Positions 18,683 through 27,529 of a stretch of DNA of 64,000 nt are shown here, in pieces. The notes below the pieces were generated by a model. That model was not told where the DNA came from and ran no database searches. It saw nothing but the letters and a program-made list of their open reading frames with translations. Position numbers and translations under genes: made by a program. Source of the DNA: an uncultured Clostridium sp. (lineage in GTDB: Bacteria; Bacillota; Clostridia; Lachnospirales; Lachnospiraceae); assembly GCF_900547735.1 (NCBI RefSeq), contig NZ_URHZ01000024.1, positions 1 to 64,000 of the forward strand, written 5' to 3'. Each line of letters begins with the position of its first letter. Position 1 is the first letter of the stretch.

Positions 18683-19957
18683 ATGAGGATGTACAAGGAG
18701 GCAGCACGCAAGACTTATGAACGCAGCCGGGAAGTGACGGAACTGGTGGGCGGCATTATCGAAAATGTCAAACGCAGAGGGGATCAGGAAATTCTGGAAC
18801 TGACGAAAAAGTTTGACGGGATTGAGATGGAATCTGTGAAAGTGGGAAGAGAGGAGATTGAAAAGGCATATTCCCTCATTTCACAGGATACGGTTGAGGC
18901 CATCAGGAATGCCGCCGCACAAATACGTTTCTTTGCCGAGAAGCAGTTGGAGTGTATGAAACCGCTGACAACGGCGTCACCGGTGGCCGGAGTGACGCTG
19001 GGACACCGCCTGATTCCGGTTGAAACGGTAGGCGCCTACGTGCCGGCCGGCCGCTATCCGCTTCCGAGTACCGCGCTGATGCTGGCGATTCCCGCAAAGG
19101 TAGCCGGTGTCGGGAAAGTAGTGGCCTGCAGCCCGGCGGCCAAAGGATACGGGACAATCCACCCGGCTGTCCTGGCGGCGATGGACATTGCCGGAATTGA
19201 TGAAATTTACTGCACCGGAGGAGCGCAGGCAATTGCCGCCATGGCATACGGAACGGAGACCGTGCAGAAGGTCGATCTGATAGCAGGGCCGGGAAACAAG
19301 TTTGTGACCGAGGCCAAGAGACAGGTTCTCGGCAATGTCGGAATCGACAGTCTGGCGGGACCGAGTGAGGTTCTTGTAATTGCAGACGAACTGGCGAATC
19401 CGAGGTATACGGCCATTGACCTGCTGGCCCAGAGCGAGCACGATCCCAATGCAAGGGCAACGCTCATCACCACATCGGAGCAGTTTGCCGGAAAAGTACT
19501 GGAAGAGCTTTATAAGTTTGCCGATGAACTGTCCACCGGGGAGACGGCGAAAAAATCGTGGGAGGACAACGGAACCATTATTATCGCGGACTCCCTGGAG
19601 GAGGCAATTGCAATCTCCGACGATATTGCGCCGGAGCACCTGGAAGTACATACGCACAACAGTGATGCGGTTGCCGCGAAGCTTCGGAATTTCGGTTCCC
19701 TCTTTATCGGGGAATATACGCCCGTTGCATTTGGTGATTACTGTTCGGGAACCAACCATACACTTCCGACGATGGCAACGGCCAAGTATTCGAACGGAGT
19801 CTGGGTCGGCACATTTTTAAAAACATCTTTCACCCAGCATATCTCCAGGGAAGGCTGCGGCAACCTGTCCAAAACATGTGTGCAGCTCGCAGGGGAGGAA
19901 GGCCTGTTTGCCCATCAAAAATCGGTACTGGTACGTGTGGAGCAGATGATAAACTGA
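18683..19957 (+). CDS. Histidinol dehydrogenase-family dehydrogenase (HpsN-like paralog)
   Basis: NAD- and zinc-dependent dehydrogenase of the HisD fold, 424 residues. The zinc and catalytic set is present: Gln and His in AQSEHDPN, Glu-His in APEHLEV, Asp in FGDYCSGTNH and a C-terminal His in LFAHQKS. It differs from true HisD by YVPAGRYPLPSTALM in place of the usual YVPGG-P-PSSVLM, and by a C-terminal GVWVGTFLKT block. From memory, such blocks occur in HisD-like enzymes such as the sulfopropanediol dehydrogenase HpsN. No histidine gene is nearby. It heads an operon with an SDR, a zinc alcohol dehydrogenase and a symporter, so oxidation of an imported polyol-type substrate is likely. The exact substrate is not established. 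Confidence 0.85.
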   Translation: MRMYKEAARKTYERSREVTELVGGIIENVKRRGDQEILELTKKFDGIEMESVKVGREEIEKAYSLISQDTVEAIRNAAAQIRFFAEKQLECMKPLTTASPVAGVTLGHRLIPVETVGAYVPAGRYPLPSTALMLAIPAKVAGVGKVVACSPAAKGYGTIHPAVLAAMDIAGIDEIYCTGGAQAIAAMAYGTETVQKVDLIAGPGNKFVTEAKRQVLGNVGIDSLAGPSEVLVIADELANPRYTAIDLLAQSEHDPNARATLITTSEQFAGKVLEELYKFADELSTGETAKKSWEDNGTIIIADSLEEAIAISDDIAPEHLEVHTHNSDAVAAKLRNFGSLFIGEYTPVAFGDYCSGTNHTLPTMATAKYSNGVWVGTFLKTSFTQHISREGCGNLSKTCVQLAGEEGLFAHQKSVLVRVEQMIN

Positions 19958-19974
19958 ATAAAAGGAGGACTTAT

Positions 19975-20751
19975 ATGAATATTCTTCAGGGGAAAAATAT
20001 TTTTGACGTAGAGGGAAAGGTGGTTCTTGTCACAGGAGCGGCGACGGGACTGGGAGAGGGATATGCCCATATTTTCGCAGAATCGGGATGCAGGGTGGCA
20101 TGTGCGGATATCAATGAGGAGCAGGTAAAACAGACGGCGGAGGACATCAGAAGCCAGGGCGGGGAGGCGGCGGCCTTTGTGGTGGATGTGACTAGTCAGG
20201 ACAGCATCAAAGGCATGGTAAAAGCCATCCTTGAAACATACGGCAGGATAGATGTGCTTGTCAATAATGCCGGTGTGGAGCATATAGAGCCTTTTGTGGA
20301 AGTGAGTGAGAAACACTACGACTTTATTACGGGCGTCAACTTAAAGGGCGTGTTTTTTGTAGCGCAGGAAGTGGCAAAAGTGATGAAGGCAAACGGCGGC
20401 GGGAAGATCATCAATATCGGTTCCCTGGGAAGCTATATCGGCCTGGCCGAATCCAGCGTATACTGTACCACCAAAGGAGGAGTCATCCAGATGTCGAAGA
20501 CGCTCTCCATTGAACTGGGACCGGACCATATCCAGGTGAACTGTATCGCGCCGGGATACTTTATCACACCGATGACAAAGCCGTTTTATGACGACCCGGA
20601 ACACCGCGCCTGGATTGAGAGCCGGATTCCGCTCCACGAGTGGGGAACCGTAGCCGATCTGGCGGGACCGATGCTGTTCCTTGCTTCCTCGGCAAGCGAC
20701 TATATTACAGGCATCACAATCAAGGTGGATGGCGGCTGGCTGGCAAGCTGA
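19975..20751 (+). CDS. SDR family oxidoreductase
   Basis: Classical short-chain dehydrogenase/reductase, 258 residues. The cofactor motif TGAATGLGEG is near residue 19, NNAG near 95, and the catalytic Ser-Tyr-Lys is seen as IGSLGS then YCTTKGG. An acidic residue after beta-2 (CADINEEQ) indicates NAD(H). The C-terminus VDGGWLAS is typical. The frame is open further upstream inside the HisD-like gene, but AAGGAGG lies 6 nt before the ATG at 19975, so that is the start. It is 17 nt after the HisD-like gene and in the same operon, probably acting on the same or a related polyol. Confidence 0.93.
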   Translation: MNILQGKNIFDVEGKVVLVTGAATGLGEGYAHIFAESGCRVACADINEEQVKQTAEDIRSQGGEAAAFVVDVTSQDSIKGMVKAILETYGRIDVLVNNAGVEHIEPFVEVSEKHYDFITGVNLKGVFFVAQEVAKVMKANGGGKIINIGSLGSYIGLAESSVYCTTKGGVIQMSKTLSIELGPDHIQVNCIAPGYFITPMTKPFYDDPEHRAWIESRIPLHEWGTVADLAGPMLFLASSASDYITGITIKVDGGWLAS

Positions 20752-20773
20752 TAATAGAGAAGGGAGGAGTGAA

Positions 20774-21763
20774 ATGAAGGCTCTCAGATTTTATGGGATT
20801 CATGATTTGAGGACGGAGGAAACGGAGATCCCGGAGTGCGGGGAAGATGAGGCTCTGATCAAAATAGCCTACGCCGGTATCTGCGGTTCCGATCTTCACA
20901 TCTATAACAAGGGTATGTTCATTCAGAACATACCCGAAACAATGGGGCATGAATTTGACGGGGTGATTGAAAAGACAGGCTCCTGCGTAAAAAATTTCAA
21001 ACCGGGGGACAAGGTGACAGCCAATCCCATGGTCCCGTGCGGCACGTGTAAAAGCTGTCTGAAGGGAAGCTTCAATACATGCGGGGCGCTGGGATTTATC
21101 GGAGAGGTTTCACAGGGATGTTTTGCGCAGTACATTGCGGTAAAAGAAGAAAAGTTAATCCGTGTTCCGGATTCCGCCGATTTAAAACAGATTGCCCTGT
21201 CGGAGCCGCTTGCCGTAGCCGTAAATATCTGCCGCAGGGCGTCGTTTAAACCGGGTGACCGGATTGCCCTGATCGGGGCTGGGCCCATCGGCCTTCTAAC
21301 GATTGCCCTGGCAAAGCAGGTATACGGGGTGGATGACATTACGGCGGTGGATTTGTCGGAGAGCCGCCTCAAACTGGCGGTAAAGCTCGGAGCATCAAAG
21401 GCCGTGCAAAAACCGGATGAAAATGACCGGTTTAACAAGGTGATTGAGGCCGCCGGAGCGCCTGCCACCTTTACAATGGCTGCGGAGCACGTGGAGGCGA
21501 ACGGATTTCTCTATGTGGTCAGCATTTTTGAAAAAGATTTCATATTTGACATTAACGCGCTGGTGGCCGGACAGGTTACACTGGTTGGCTGCAATGTGTA
21601 CACCGATGAGGATTTAAGGGAGGCGGTTTCCCTTATCGCAGAAAAACGTGTGGATATCAGCCCCGTCATTTCCGGTGAATACACACTGGAAGAGGGCAGA
21701 AAGGCGTTTGAACTTCTGAGTTCTGTGGATAAGAGCGCGGCAAAAATCCTGTTCAGGATGTGA
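20774..21763 (+). CDS. Zinc-dependent alcohol/polyol dehydrogenase (MDR family)
   Basis: 329 residues, a little short of the usual 340-350. The catalytic zinc site is in CGSDLH and GHEFDGVIEKTG. The structural zinc Cys cluster is present as CGTCKSC with a fourth Cys in NTC. The nucleotide fold has GAGPIGLLTIALAKQ. This resembles sorbitol, threonine or galactitol dehydrogenases. The true start is the ATG at 20774 after GGGAGG; earlier in-frame codons lie inside the SDR gene. Working with the SDR and HisD-like enzyme, it could interconvert hydroxyl stereoisomers of one substrate. Confidence 0.93.
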   Translation: MKALRFYGIHDLRTEETEIPECGEDEALIKIAYAGICGSDLHIYNKGMFIQNIPETMGHEFDGVIEKTGSCVKNFKPGDKVTANPMVPCGTCKSCLKGSFNTCGALGFIGEVSQGCFAQYIAVKEEKLIRVPDSADLKQIALSEPLAVAVNICRRASFKPGDRIALIGAGPIGLLTIALAKQVYGVDDITAVDLSESRLKLAVKLGASKAVQKPDENDRFNKVIEAAGAPATFTMAAEHVEANGFLYVVSIFEKDFIFDINALVAGQVTLVGCNVYTDEDLREAVSLIAEKRVDISPVISGEYTLEEGRKAFELLSSVDKSAAKILFRM

Positions 21764-21778
21764 GAGAGGAGAAAACAG

Positions 21779-21895
21779 ATGGAAGGCACTTTATTTTTGG
21801 GATATCCGGCCAGCACCGGTATTTTGATTCTTGGAACAATCGTGATTGCTGCAATTGCCACTTTTACATTTTATAAGGGCTGGTGGAAGCTGTAG
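21779..21895 (+). CDS. Small membrane protein preceding the symporter (38 residues)
   Basis: An ORF of 38 codons with AGAGGAG about 8 nt before its ATG. It has an N-terminal loop (MEGTLFLGYPASTG), one hydrophobic helix (ILILGTIVIAAIATFTFY) and a short Lys/Trp tail (KGWWKL). It fills the gap between the alcohol dehydrogenase and the sodium:solute symporter exactly, 15 and 19 nt away. Small one-helix proteins next to SSS symporters are known as symporter accessory proteins; this looks like a member by position and shape. It could stabilise the symporter. Confidence 0.75.
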   Translation: MEGTLFLGYPASTGILILGTIVIAAIATFTFYKGWWKL

Positions 21896-21914
21896 GTTAA
21901 AAAGGAGGTAAAGT

Positions 21915-23516
21915 ATGAAAATTCAGAATCTCGGACAGGCCATGGGAATCGAAATTCCGCTCATTGTACCTGTGGTCCTTATTGTTTATATGCTTGCCAT
22001 ACTGGCAATTGGACTCTGGTCGGCGAGAAAGGTCAAAAACTCGGAAGACTGGTTCGTGGGAGGACGTTCCATGGGCCCCTGGATTACGGCTCTTGCGCAC
22101 GGTTCCAGTTCTCTCGGAGGCGGCATGTACATAGCCGGTCCGCAGTACGGCTGGGAAGCGGGAGCATCGGCATTGTGGGCGGCGCCGGGCGATGTGTTCG
22201 GGCCTTTACTGAACTTCGGTATCCTGGCGCGCAGAATGCGCCGCTATACGGAGAAGGCGAAAACACTGACCATATCGGAATTTTTCGGACACCGCTATTA
22301 CAGCAAGGGAGTGAGAAACTTTTCCGTGGTTATCCTGGTTATTGCAATGCTCATCAGCCTCGTTGTGGAATATATGGCAATGGGAGTCCTTGTTTCGGCG
22401 GTAACGGGCTGGTCATTTATCATTTCCCTGATCTTCGGCTGTGCGGTTATCCTGATTTATACGGGCGCAGGCGGATACCTGGCCGTGGCTTACACGGACT
22501 TTGCCCAGTCAATCCTGATGGTGGTCGGAATGCTCATTTTAATCCCCGTCTGTATCGCAAGCGTGGGCGGTCTGGAAGGAATGAACGCGGGACTGTATGC
22601 AATCAATGAAGGACTTCCCACCCTGTGGGGCGAGGATTATTACCTGAAGGGAGCGCCCCTCCTGATAGCGGGTATGGCGCTTGTCTATTTTATCGGTTAT
22701 ATGGGGCAGCCCCATCTGATTCTGAAGACGGTTGCCATCAAGGATGACAAATCCATCCGTCTTGTTCCGATGATCGGCGCCGTGTTTGGGTTTATGCTGG
22801 CTTTCGGCGTATATACGCTCGGCTGTGTGGGAAGAGTCGTATATCCCGATATTTCCATGCTCCCGGGAGGCAATGCGGAGTATGTGCTGCCGATGCTGGC
22901 GCTGACAAAACTTCCGGCTCCTCTGGCCGGGCTATTGCTGGCCGGGGCCTGTTCCGCAGTTATGTCAACGGCGAGCGGCCTGCTGCTGGTCATCGGCTCC
23001 GCCATTGGCAATGACCTGTACCGCAATTCCGCATCCGGAAAAACGGCGTCGGAAGATCAGGTAATGAAGGTGACGAGAATGTCCACCTACCTTTTGGGAA
23101 TTGTTTCGGTGGCAATGTGCTTTATTCCCGTTTTCCAGCTCGGCGTATACCAGCTCACCTGGATCGCCTGGTCCGTGCTTTCCCCGGCTTTCATTCCGTG
23201 TATCGTCGGCGGTCTTTATTGGAAGAGAGGGACAAAAGAGGGAGCTTATGCGGCAATGATTTCAGGCTCCCTGGTAGGGGCATTCTGGTATTATCTGCTC
23301 CAGGAATCGACCAACATCCATACGTTCTTCGCGGCGCTTGTCATTGCGGTTATAGCCTATATTGTAGTGAGCCTGAGGACGCAGAAACCGCCGAAGGAGA
23401 TAGAAGATTATGTTGATTATGCGGCGGCCTTTGAGGATGCCGAACCGGTCAACGTGGTCAAATCTGGAATTGTGATGAGCTCCGGACAGCTTGCCATGGT
23501 GATTGAAGGACAATAA
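21915..23516 (+). CDS. Sodium:solute symporter (SSS family)
   Basis: 533 residues with about 13 membrane helices, in the family of PutP, PanF and SglT. The first helix is followed by the conserved GLWSARKVKNSEDWFVGGRSMG, and the family region SAVMSTASGLLLVIGSAIGNDLYR contains the Ser/Thr residues expected to bind sodium. AGGAGG precedes the ATG. As the membrane component of the hisD-like operon it is the likely importer of the substrate. SSS members carry sugars, polyols, carboxylates and amino acids, so the ligand is open. Confidence 0.94.
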   Translation: MKIQNLGQAMGIEIPLIVPVVLIVYMLAILAIGLWSARKVKNSEDWFVGGRSMGPWITALAHGSSSLGGGMYIAGPQYGWEAGASALWAAPGDVFGPLLNFGILARRMRRYTEKAKTLTISEFFGHRYYSKGVRNFSVVILVIAMLISLVVEYMAMGVLVSAVTGWSFIISLIFGCAVILIYTGAGGYLAVAYTDFAQSILMVVGMLILIPVCIASVGGLEGMNAGLYAINEGLPTLWGEDYYLKGAPLLIAGMALVYFIGYMGQPHLILKTVAIKDDKSIRLVPMIGAVFGFMLAFGVYTLGCVGRVVYPDISMLPGGNAEYVLPMLALTKLPAPLAGLLLAGACSAVMSTASGLLLVIGSAIGNDLYRNSASGKTASEDQVMKVTRMSTYLLGIVSVAMCFIPVFQLGVYQLTWIAWSVLSPAFIPCIVGGLYWKRGTKEGAYAAMISGSLVGAFWYYLLQESTNIHTFFAALVIAVIAYIVVSLRTQKPPKEIEDYVDYAAAFEDAEPVNVVKSGIVMSSGQLAMVIEGQ

Positions 23517-23589
23517 AGGATAAGATAAAATACGATAAAACATCCCGGCATATTTATAAAATAATACGGCTGAGGAAGAAGGAGCTGCC

Positions 23590-24108
23590 ATGAGGAAAAT
23601 TAATGTGATGACGGGAATCCGGTTTAAACCGGAGCATTTAATTGAACGGCTGGGCAGAAAGAAACGGTACGCCAGCCTCTGCTGCCGCCATGTGTCCACG
23701 GTCTACAGCCCATGCTGGGTGTTTGAATTCCGGGTCCTTCTTCAGGCGTCGAAACACACCAGCCGGTATGCCGGATATTACGCCGGGGTGGATGAAGTGA
23801 ATATGGTTCCGGGCAAGATACAACTGCTGCCCGGGGCCAAAGAAATGGAAGTACCCGAGTATACGGTTCTGAACAATAAAGGCGATGAGAAACAGGCGGT
23901 GGATATGGCCTGGAATTACAATAAAAACTGGATTACAATAAAATACAAGAACCTGTACGCTCCCCCGGTACTGGAAGAATACAGGACACATCTGTATTAC
24001 AAAATATTGTATGTCATGGAGTTCTACAATAAAGAATGCGGAGAAAAGAAATACATGGTCCTGGATTCCCTGACCGGAGATCTGGAAAAAATCGCGATTG
24101 AACAATAA
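23590..24108 (+). CDS. Hypothetical protein at the end of the dehydrogenase-symporter operon
   Basis: 172 residues with no recognised family. It is soluble, basic at the N-terminus, with Cys-Cys near residue 31, many Tyr and Trp in the second half (WNYNKNWITIKYKNLYAPPVLEEYRTHLYYK) and no signal peptide or membrane helix. The ATG follows AAGAAGGAG. It starts 73 nt after the symporter on the same strand with no terminator between, so it is likely read through. It may bind or process the same substrate, but nothing in the sequence shows this. Confidence 0.65.
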   Translation: MRKINVMTGIRFKPEHLIERLGRKKRYASLCCRHVSTVYSPCWVFEFRVLLQASKHTSRYAGYYAGVDEVNMVPGKIQLLPGAKEMEVPEYTVLNNKGDEKQAVDMAWNYNKNWITIKYKNLYAPPVLEEYRTHLYYKILYVMEFYNKECGEKKYMVLDSLTGDLEKIAIEQ

Positions 24109-24247
24109 GAGCGGATAAAGTAAATACGATGGATTTTTCATTGGCGGAGAATAGGGAAAATCCAAAACGGGAAGTGGGATCGCAGAAACTATATCTTACT
24201 GCGGTCCCACATATATGGATGGCTGAGACGGAAACCTCCGTGGAATA

Positions 24248-25156
24248 TCAAACAGATTTTAGAACGCCTCCCGGAGAAGCCGGTTTATCATATTCTTTAA
24301 ACGGAATGATAACCCGGAGAATCCAGAAGTCTTTATTATTCGTAATCATCGGGCTGATCAGCCACTCCTCGACGGACCAGTCGGCCAGTTCATATCCCTG
24401 GGCTTTGGCCCAGCGCAGCAGGCCGGTATAAGTGTTATAAAGCTTTTTGTCCTTCGGTGTTCCGATATGTACGGCGCAGACACCGCGGAATGCCGGAATT
24501 TTATCATAATGGAGACACGGTTTTTTCGTGTCCACCACGGGAACGGCTATTTTGTAATCGTGTATCTGGTTGTCGAAGCTGCAGGTATTGCTGTCAAAAT
24601 GATTATACAGCACATAGAGAAGCGCACCCAGGGAGGCGACATTCACTTCCTGGGATATTTTCTGGATTTTAGCCATGTATTCGATATCGTAGCATTCCTC
24701 ATCCTCAAAGTTGGTCTGATAGGACAGTGATATCATATTCTGCTCCGGAAAATCGACCACCTCATATCCCAGATCCGTATCAATTTTGTGTTCGTGAAGT
24801 TTCAGGACGGAAATTGCTTCGATCAGTTTCGTATAAACAATCATGCTCTGCTCATAGCGCAGCAGACTCTCCTGAAGGGCATCTCTGGCTCCGACCATCT
24901 TTTTCTCTATCGACATCTGAATACTGCCGATATTCCTGCCATAAATAATATCCTTTATTTCACTCAGCGACATATCTATATTCTTAAGCGCCTTGGCTGC
25001 CACAATCTCACAAATATGCTGGTGCGTATAATACCGGTAATTATTATCCTTAAACCGGGGAACCGGGCTCAGCATACCGCGTTCTTCATAGTAGCGAAGC
25101 TGTTTTCTGCTCACGTCGCATAGCTGGCAGATTTCATTCGTATTAAAAGTTTTCAA
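24248..25156 (-). CDS. MerR family regulator with effector-binding domain
   Basis: 302 residues from the chosen TTG. The N-terminal MerR winged helix shows TNEICQLCDVSRKQLRYYEERGML and DNNYRYYTHQHI. A dimerising coiled coil (about 75-120) follows, then a C-terminal region resembling GyrI/BltR drug-binding domains. The frame extends to an ATG at 25195, but GGAGGGGG lies 8 nt before the TTG at 25156, and MerR domains normally start within a few residues of the helix. The gene is convergent with the symporter operon. Its own promoter region contains the MITE-like element 84 bp upstream, which may alter its expression. Confidence 0.88.
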   Translation of the reverse strand: MKTFNTNEICQLCDVSRKQLRYYEERGMLSPVPRFKDNNYRYYTHQHICEIVAAKALKNIDMSLSEIKDIIYGRNIGSIQMSIEKKMVGARDALQESLLRYEQSMIVYTKLIEAISVLKLHEHKIDTDLGYEVVDFPEQNMISLSYQTNFEDEECYDIEYMAKIQKISQEVNVASLGALLYVLYNHFDSNTCSFDNQIHDYKIAVPVVDTKKPCLHYDKIPAFRGVCAVHIGTPKDKKLYNTYTGLLRWAKAQGYELADWSVEEWLISPMITNNKDFWILRVIIPFKEYDKPASPGGVLKSV

Positions 25157-25239
25157 AGAGTCCCCCTCCGTTCTCCTTCCGGTGTGCGGCCGCATCCGTA
25201 AATGTCATTGCCGAGATAACGTATGTTTTACAGTTAATC

Positions 25240-25405
25240 CTAGAGCGTGTTTGAAAATTCATTCCCGCCATCTGCACGCCCCACTTTGTGGGAGATTTGG
25301 GTCCAATGAAGAAGGCGTAGCCCACTACGCCTTCTTCATTGGACCCAAATCTCCCACAAAGTGTGACGCACAGCTGACGGAAAGCAATTTTCAAACACGC
25401 TCTAG
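25240..25405. mobile_element. MITE-like 166-bp palindromic element
   Basis: Terminal inverted repeats of 20 bp (CTAGAGCGTGTTTGAAAATT) are perfect. A diverged stretch follows, then a 39-bp perfect inner stem (25282-25320 against 25325-25363) with the 4-nt loop CCCA. It has no transposase, and the mirrored open frames on both strands are by-products of the palindrome. A collapsed copy of the ends lies at 62479-62505. It sits between merR and mscL. The ends contain CTAG, which could be part of the target duplication. Confidence 0.8.
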
Positions 25406-25548
25406 TAAAATGACAGATATATTCCAAGTATAGGTATGGAAAAGCGCTTTGTCAACAGCGGAAGAGGAGGGGAATCTGAGCCGGGAAATGAGAACGATGC
25501 CGATGGTTGAAACAGTTTCGTAAGATCAGCGTTATTCAGGTAGAATGA

Positions 25549-25577
25549 TTGAGAAAAATGTCATTTCATGGTAGTAT
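25549..25577 (+). promoter_or_regulatory. Promoter for mscL
   Basis: TTGAGA, 17-bp spacer, TAGTAT, 60 bp before the ATG. Confidence 0.5.
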
Positions 25578-25636
25578 AAAAGGTAACGGCAAAGAGAGAA
25601 ACACCCGCCGTTATATCATTTTTAAGGAGGAAAGAT

Positions 25637-26110
25637 ATGGGAAAGGGAAAAGGCTTTATTCATGAATTTGAACAGTTCATCAGCCGTGGAAACGTGATGG
25701 ATATGGCAGTCGGTGTTATCATTGGAGGCGCGTTCTCCTCCATTATCACATCTCTGGTTGAAGATATCCTCTCTCCGATACTCGGTATATTCGGAGGGTT
25801 GAATTTTGATGAGCTTTCGGTCAACATTCTGGGAGAGGTTACATTAAAATATGGAAAGTTCCTGACGGCAGTCATTAACTTCCTGATTATGGCATTTGTC
25901 ATCTTCTGCCTTGTAAAAGCGATGAATACACTTTCATCGAGAGTGATGCGTAAGGAAGAAGAAGCTCCGGCAGCTCCGACCACCAAGATCTGTCCGTTCT
26001 GCAAGAGCGAGATCCCGATTGAGGCTACTAAATGTGCGCACTGTACATCCGTACTTCCGGTTGAGGCTGGCGTCGAGGCCGTAAAGGAAGCGGCTGTTGC
26101 GGCGGAATAG
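25637..26110 (+). CDS. mscL: Large-conductance mechanosensitive channel with zinc-ribbon tail
   Basis: 157 residues. MscL opens under membrane tension to release solutes on hypo-osmotic shock and forms a pentamer. The N-terminal FEQFISRGNVMDMAVGVIIGGAFSSI is the amphipathic helix and TM1; TM2 is FLTAVINFLIMAFVIFCLVKAM. After the usual channel end, a C-terminal zinc ribbon is visible with CxxC pairs C119/C122 and C133/C136, then an Ala/Val-rich tail. Such tails are seen in some Firmicute MscL proteins and may mediate contacts in the cytosol. Strong AGGAGG. Terminators follow. Confidence 0.95.
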   Translation: MGKGKGFIHEFEQFISRGNVMDMAVGVIIGGAFSSIITSLVEDILSPILGIFGGLNFDELSVNILGEVTLKYGKFLTAVINFLIMAFVIFCLVKAMNTLSSRVMRKEEEAPAAPTTKICPFCKSEIPIEATKCAHCTSVLPVEAGVEAVKEAAVAAE

Positions 26111-26200
26111 GAGAAAAGAGTTTGTAACGGCCGGGAACACAGCCCCGGGCCGTTACGGATTATTACGGTTCATTATAGACACTTACAGACACTTACAGAT

Positions 26201-26240
26201 AAGCAGGGAAGAATTCCACATTGGCAATTCTTCCCTGCTT
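26201..26240. terminator. Bidirectional terminator between mscL and the uvrA-like relic
   Basis: A 15-bp perfect stem AAGCAGGGAAGAATT/AATTCTTCCCTGCTT with a 10-nt loop. A weaker GC-rich hairpin (GTAACGGCC/GGCCGTTAC, 26124-26156) lies just before it. Confidence 0.8.
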
Positions 26241-26248
26241 TGTTGCTC

Positions 26249-27145
26249 TCACTTTTCATTCAGTGACGCCCGCAGGCTGTCTGCCGTCAATGTTTTTGCA
26301 TTCATCGCCATGGCGGCGGGGGTTCCGGTAAATACCACCTCTTCTCCGGACAGGGTGCTGAGCGGCTGGCCGAGCGTCAGGTAAGATAAGCCGACCTGTT
26401 CCATCACCTTCAGGTGGTTCCTGATTTTCGCGTTTTCAAACACTTCCATAGCCTGTGACGCGGTCATGCGGAGTAGTTCTACGATATTTTTCCCCTTATA
26501 GGTGCAGGCAAGGGCCTCCTCGTTATACCGCAGTCCGCCGCATGCCTCACATTCCGTTACGACGGGATCCATGAAAGCAAGCTCGGTCACGATGACACCC
26601 CTGCCGCCGCAGACCGGGCAGGCTCCGGTGGAGTTGAAGCTGAACAGTCCCTCAGGTCTGCCGTTTTCCCTTGCCAGCAGCTTTCGGATTGTGTCAAAAA
26701 AACCGAGATAAGAGGCGGGCGTGGAGCGGCTTGTCGCCGTAATGGGTCCCTGATCGACCATCACGATATCATCTTCATACAGACCGGCAAATACCCGGGA
26801 GATCAGGGTGCTCTTTCCGGAACCGGCAACTCCGGTTACAACGGTCATAATTCCCAGTGGAATATCCACGTTCACATGGTTTAGATTGTGAAGACAGGCG
26901 TCCCGTACCGGGAGACTCCCTGTCTGCCGGCGGGGGTTCTGTTTGATGGGCAGGGAGCGGAACATGGCCCGTCCAGTCAGGGTATTGGAACAGAGTAATT
27001 CCTCATAGCTGCCGGCAAACACGATTTCATCGCCGTTTTGTCCTGCCTGCGGCCCCACATCTATAATATAATCTGCAATCGAAATTACATCCCTGTCGTG
27101 TTCGACCACAAGTACCGTGTTGCCCTTATCACGAAGCAGGCCAGT
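26249..27145 (-). pseudogene. Remnant of a UvrA-like ABC ATPase
   Basis: About 290 codons of a UvrA paralog of the kind often called drug-resistance UvrA; an intact protein would be about 750-830 residues. It starts mid-protein at VLVVEHDRDVISIADYIIDVGP, keeps the second Walker A (GVAGSGKST) and zinc-finger cysteines (CPVCGGRG, CEACGG). It then jumps from LGQPLSTLSG straight to EEVVFTGTPAAMAM, so about 100 residues with the ABC signature and second Walker B are missing in frame. The 5' side is fused out of frame to a MATE fragment. It is non-functional as an ATPase. Confidence 0.85.
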
Positions 27146-27321
27146 GAGGAAAGCAGGTTGGTCGCCGGACTTGCGAAAAGAACCCCGTTAAGCCCCAGGA
27201 AACGGGATAAAATGTGAATCAGGGGTATCATGAGGAGAAGCGGGCGGAGGACGGAGAGCAGCCTGCCGATCGGCGCGTCGGGGAGAGGACTGCCCTCTCC
27301 GGTTCTAAAAGTTTCTCTCAT
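27146..27321 (-). pseudogene. MATE efflux pump C-terminal fragment fused to the UvrA-like remnant
   Basis: The reading frame (RPLLLMIPLIHILSRFLGLNG, then FASPATNLLSSL) matches the last helices of MATE multidrug exporters. After ATNLLSSLA the frame runs into DNA that encodes the UvrA-like gene in another frame (LLRDKGNTVLVVEHD), placing a recombination junction near 27145. Only about 55 codons of MATE sequence survive. Confidence 0.7.
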
Positions 27322-27464
27322 CGTTTTCCTCCTTTAAGTGACAGATGGAGATATCTGCGTATTCATTCACAGATAACGATACCTGCGTTACAGCTTATCA
27401 GATACGCGGCCTCCATTCATGACATTTTTTGCTTATTTTTGGTAATAGAGAGGAAAAGTGGAAT

Positions 27465-27499
27465 ATGATATAATGTCCGTAATGCGGATATTATATCAT
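27465..27499. repeat. Palindrome ATGATATAAT / ATTATATCAT
   Basis: A 10-bp perfect outer stem, with inner TCCG/CGGA, spans the start region of the AraC-type relic and includes a TATAAT-like word on both strands. It could be an operator or an old promoter dyad. Confidence 0.5.
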
Positions 27500-27529
27500 G
27501 CGCATGCAGATTTCTGCGCCTGCCGCAGA

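Noticed and set aside
18683..19957. Biosynthetic hisD
   Set aside because: No other histidine gene nearby, catabolic dehydrogenases and a symporter in the same operon, and motif differences from true HisD.
25143..25433. Open frames on both strands across the palindrome, with near-identical mirrored products
   Set aside because: They are produced by the inverted repeat itself; no ribosome site and no protein-like composition.
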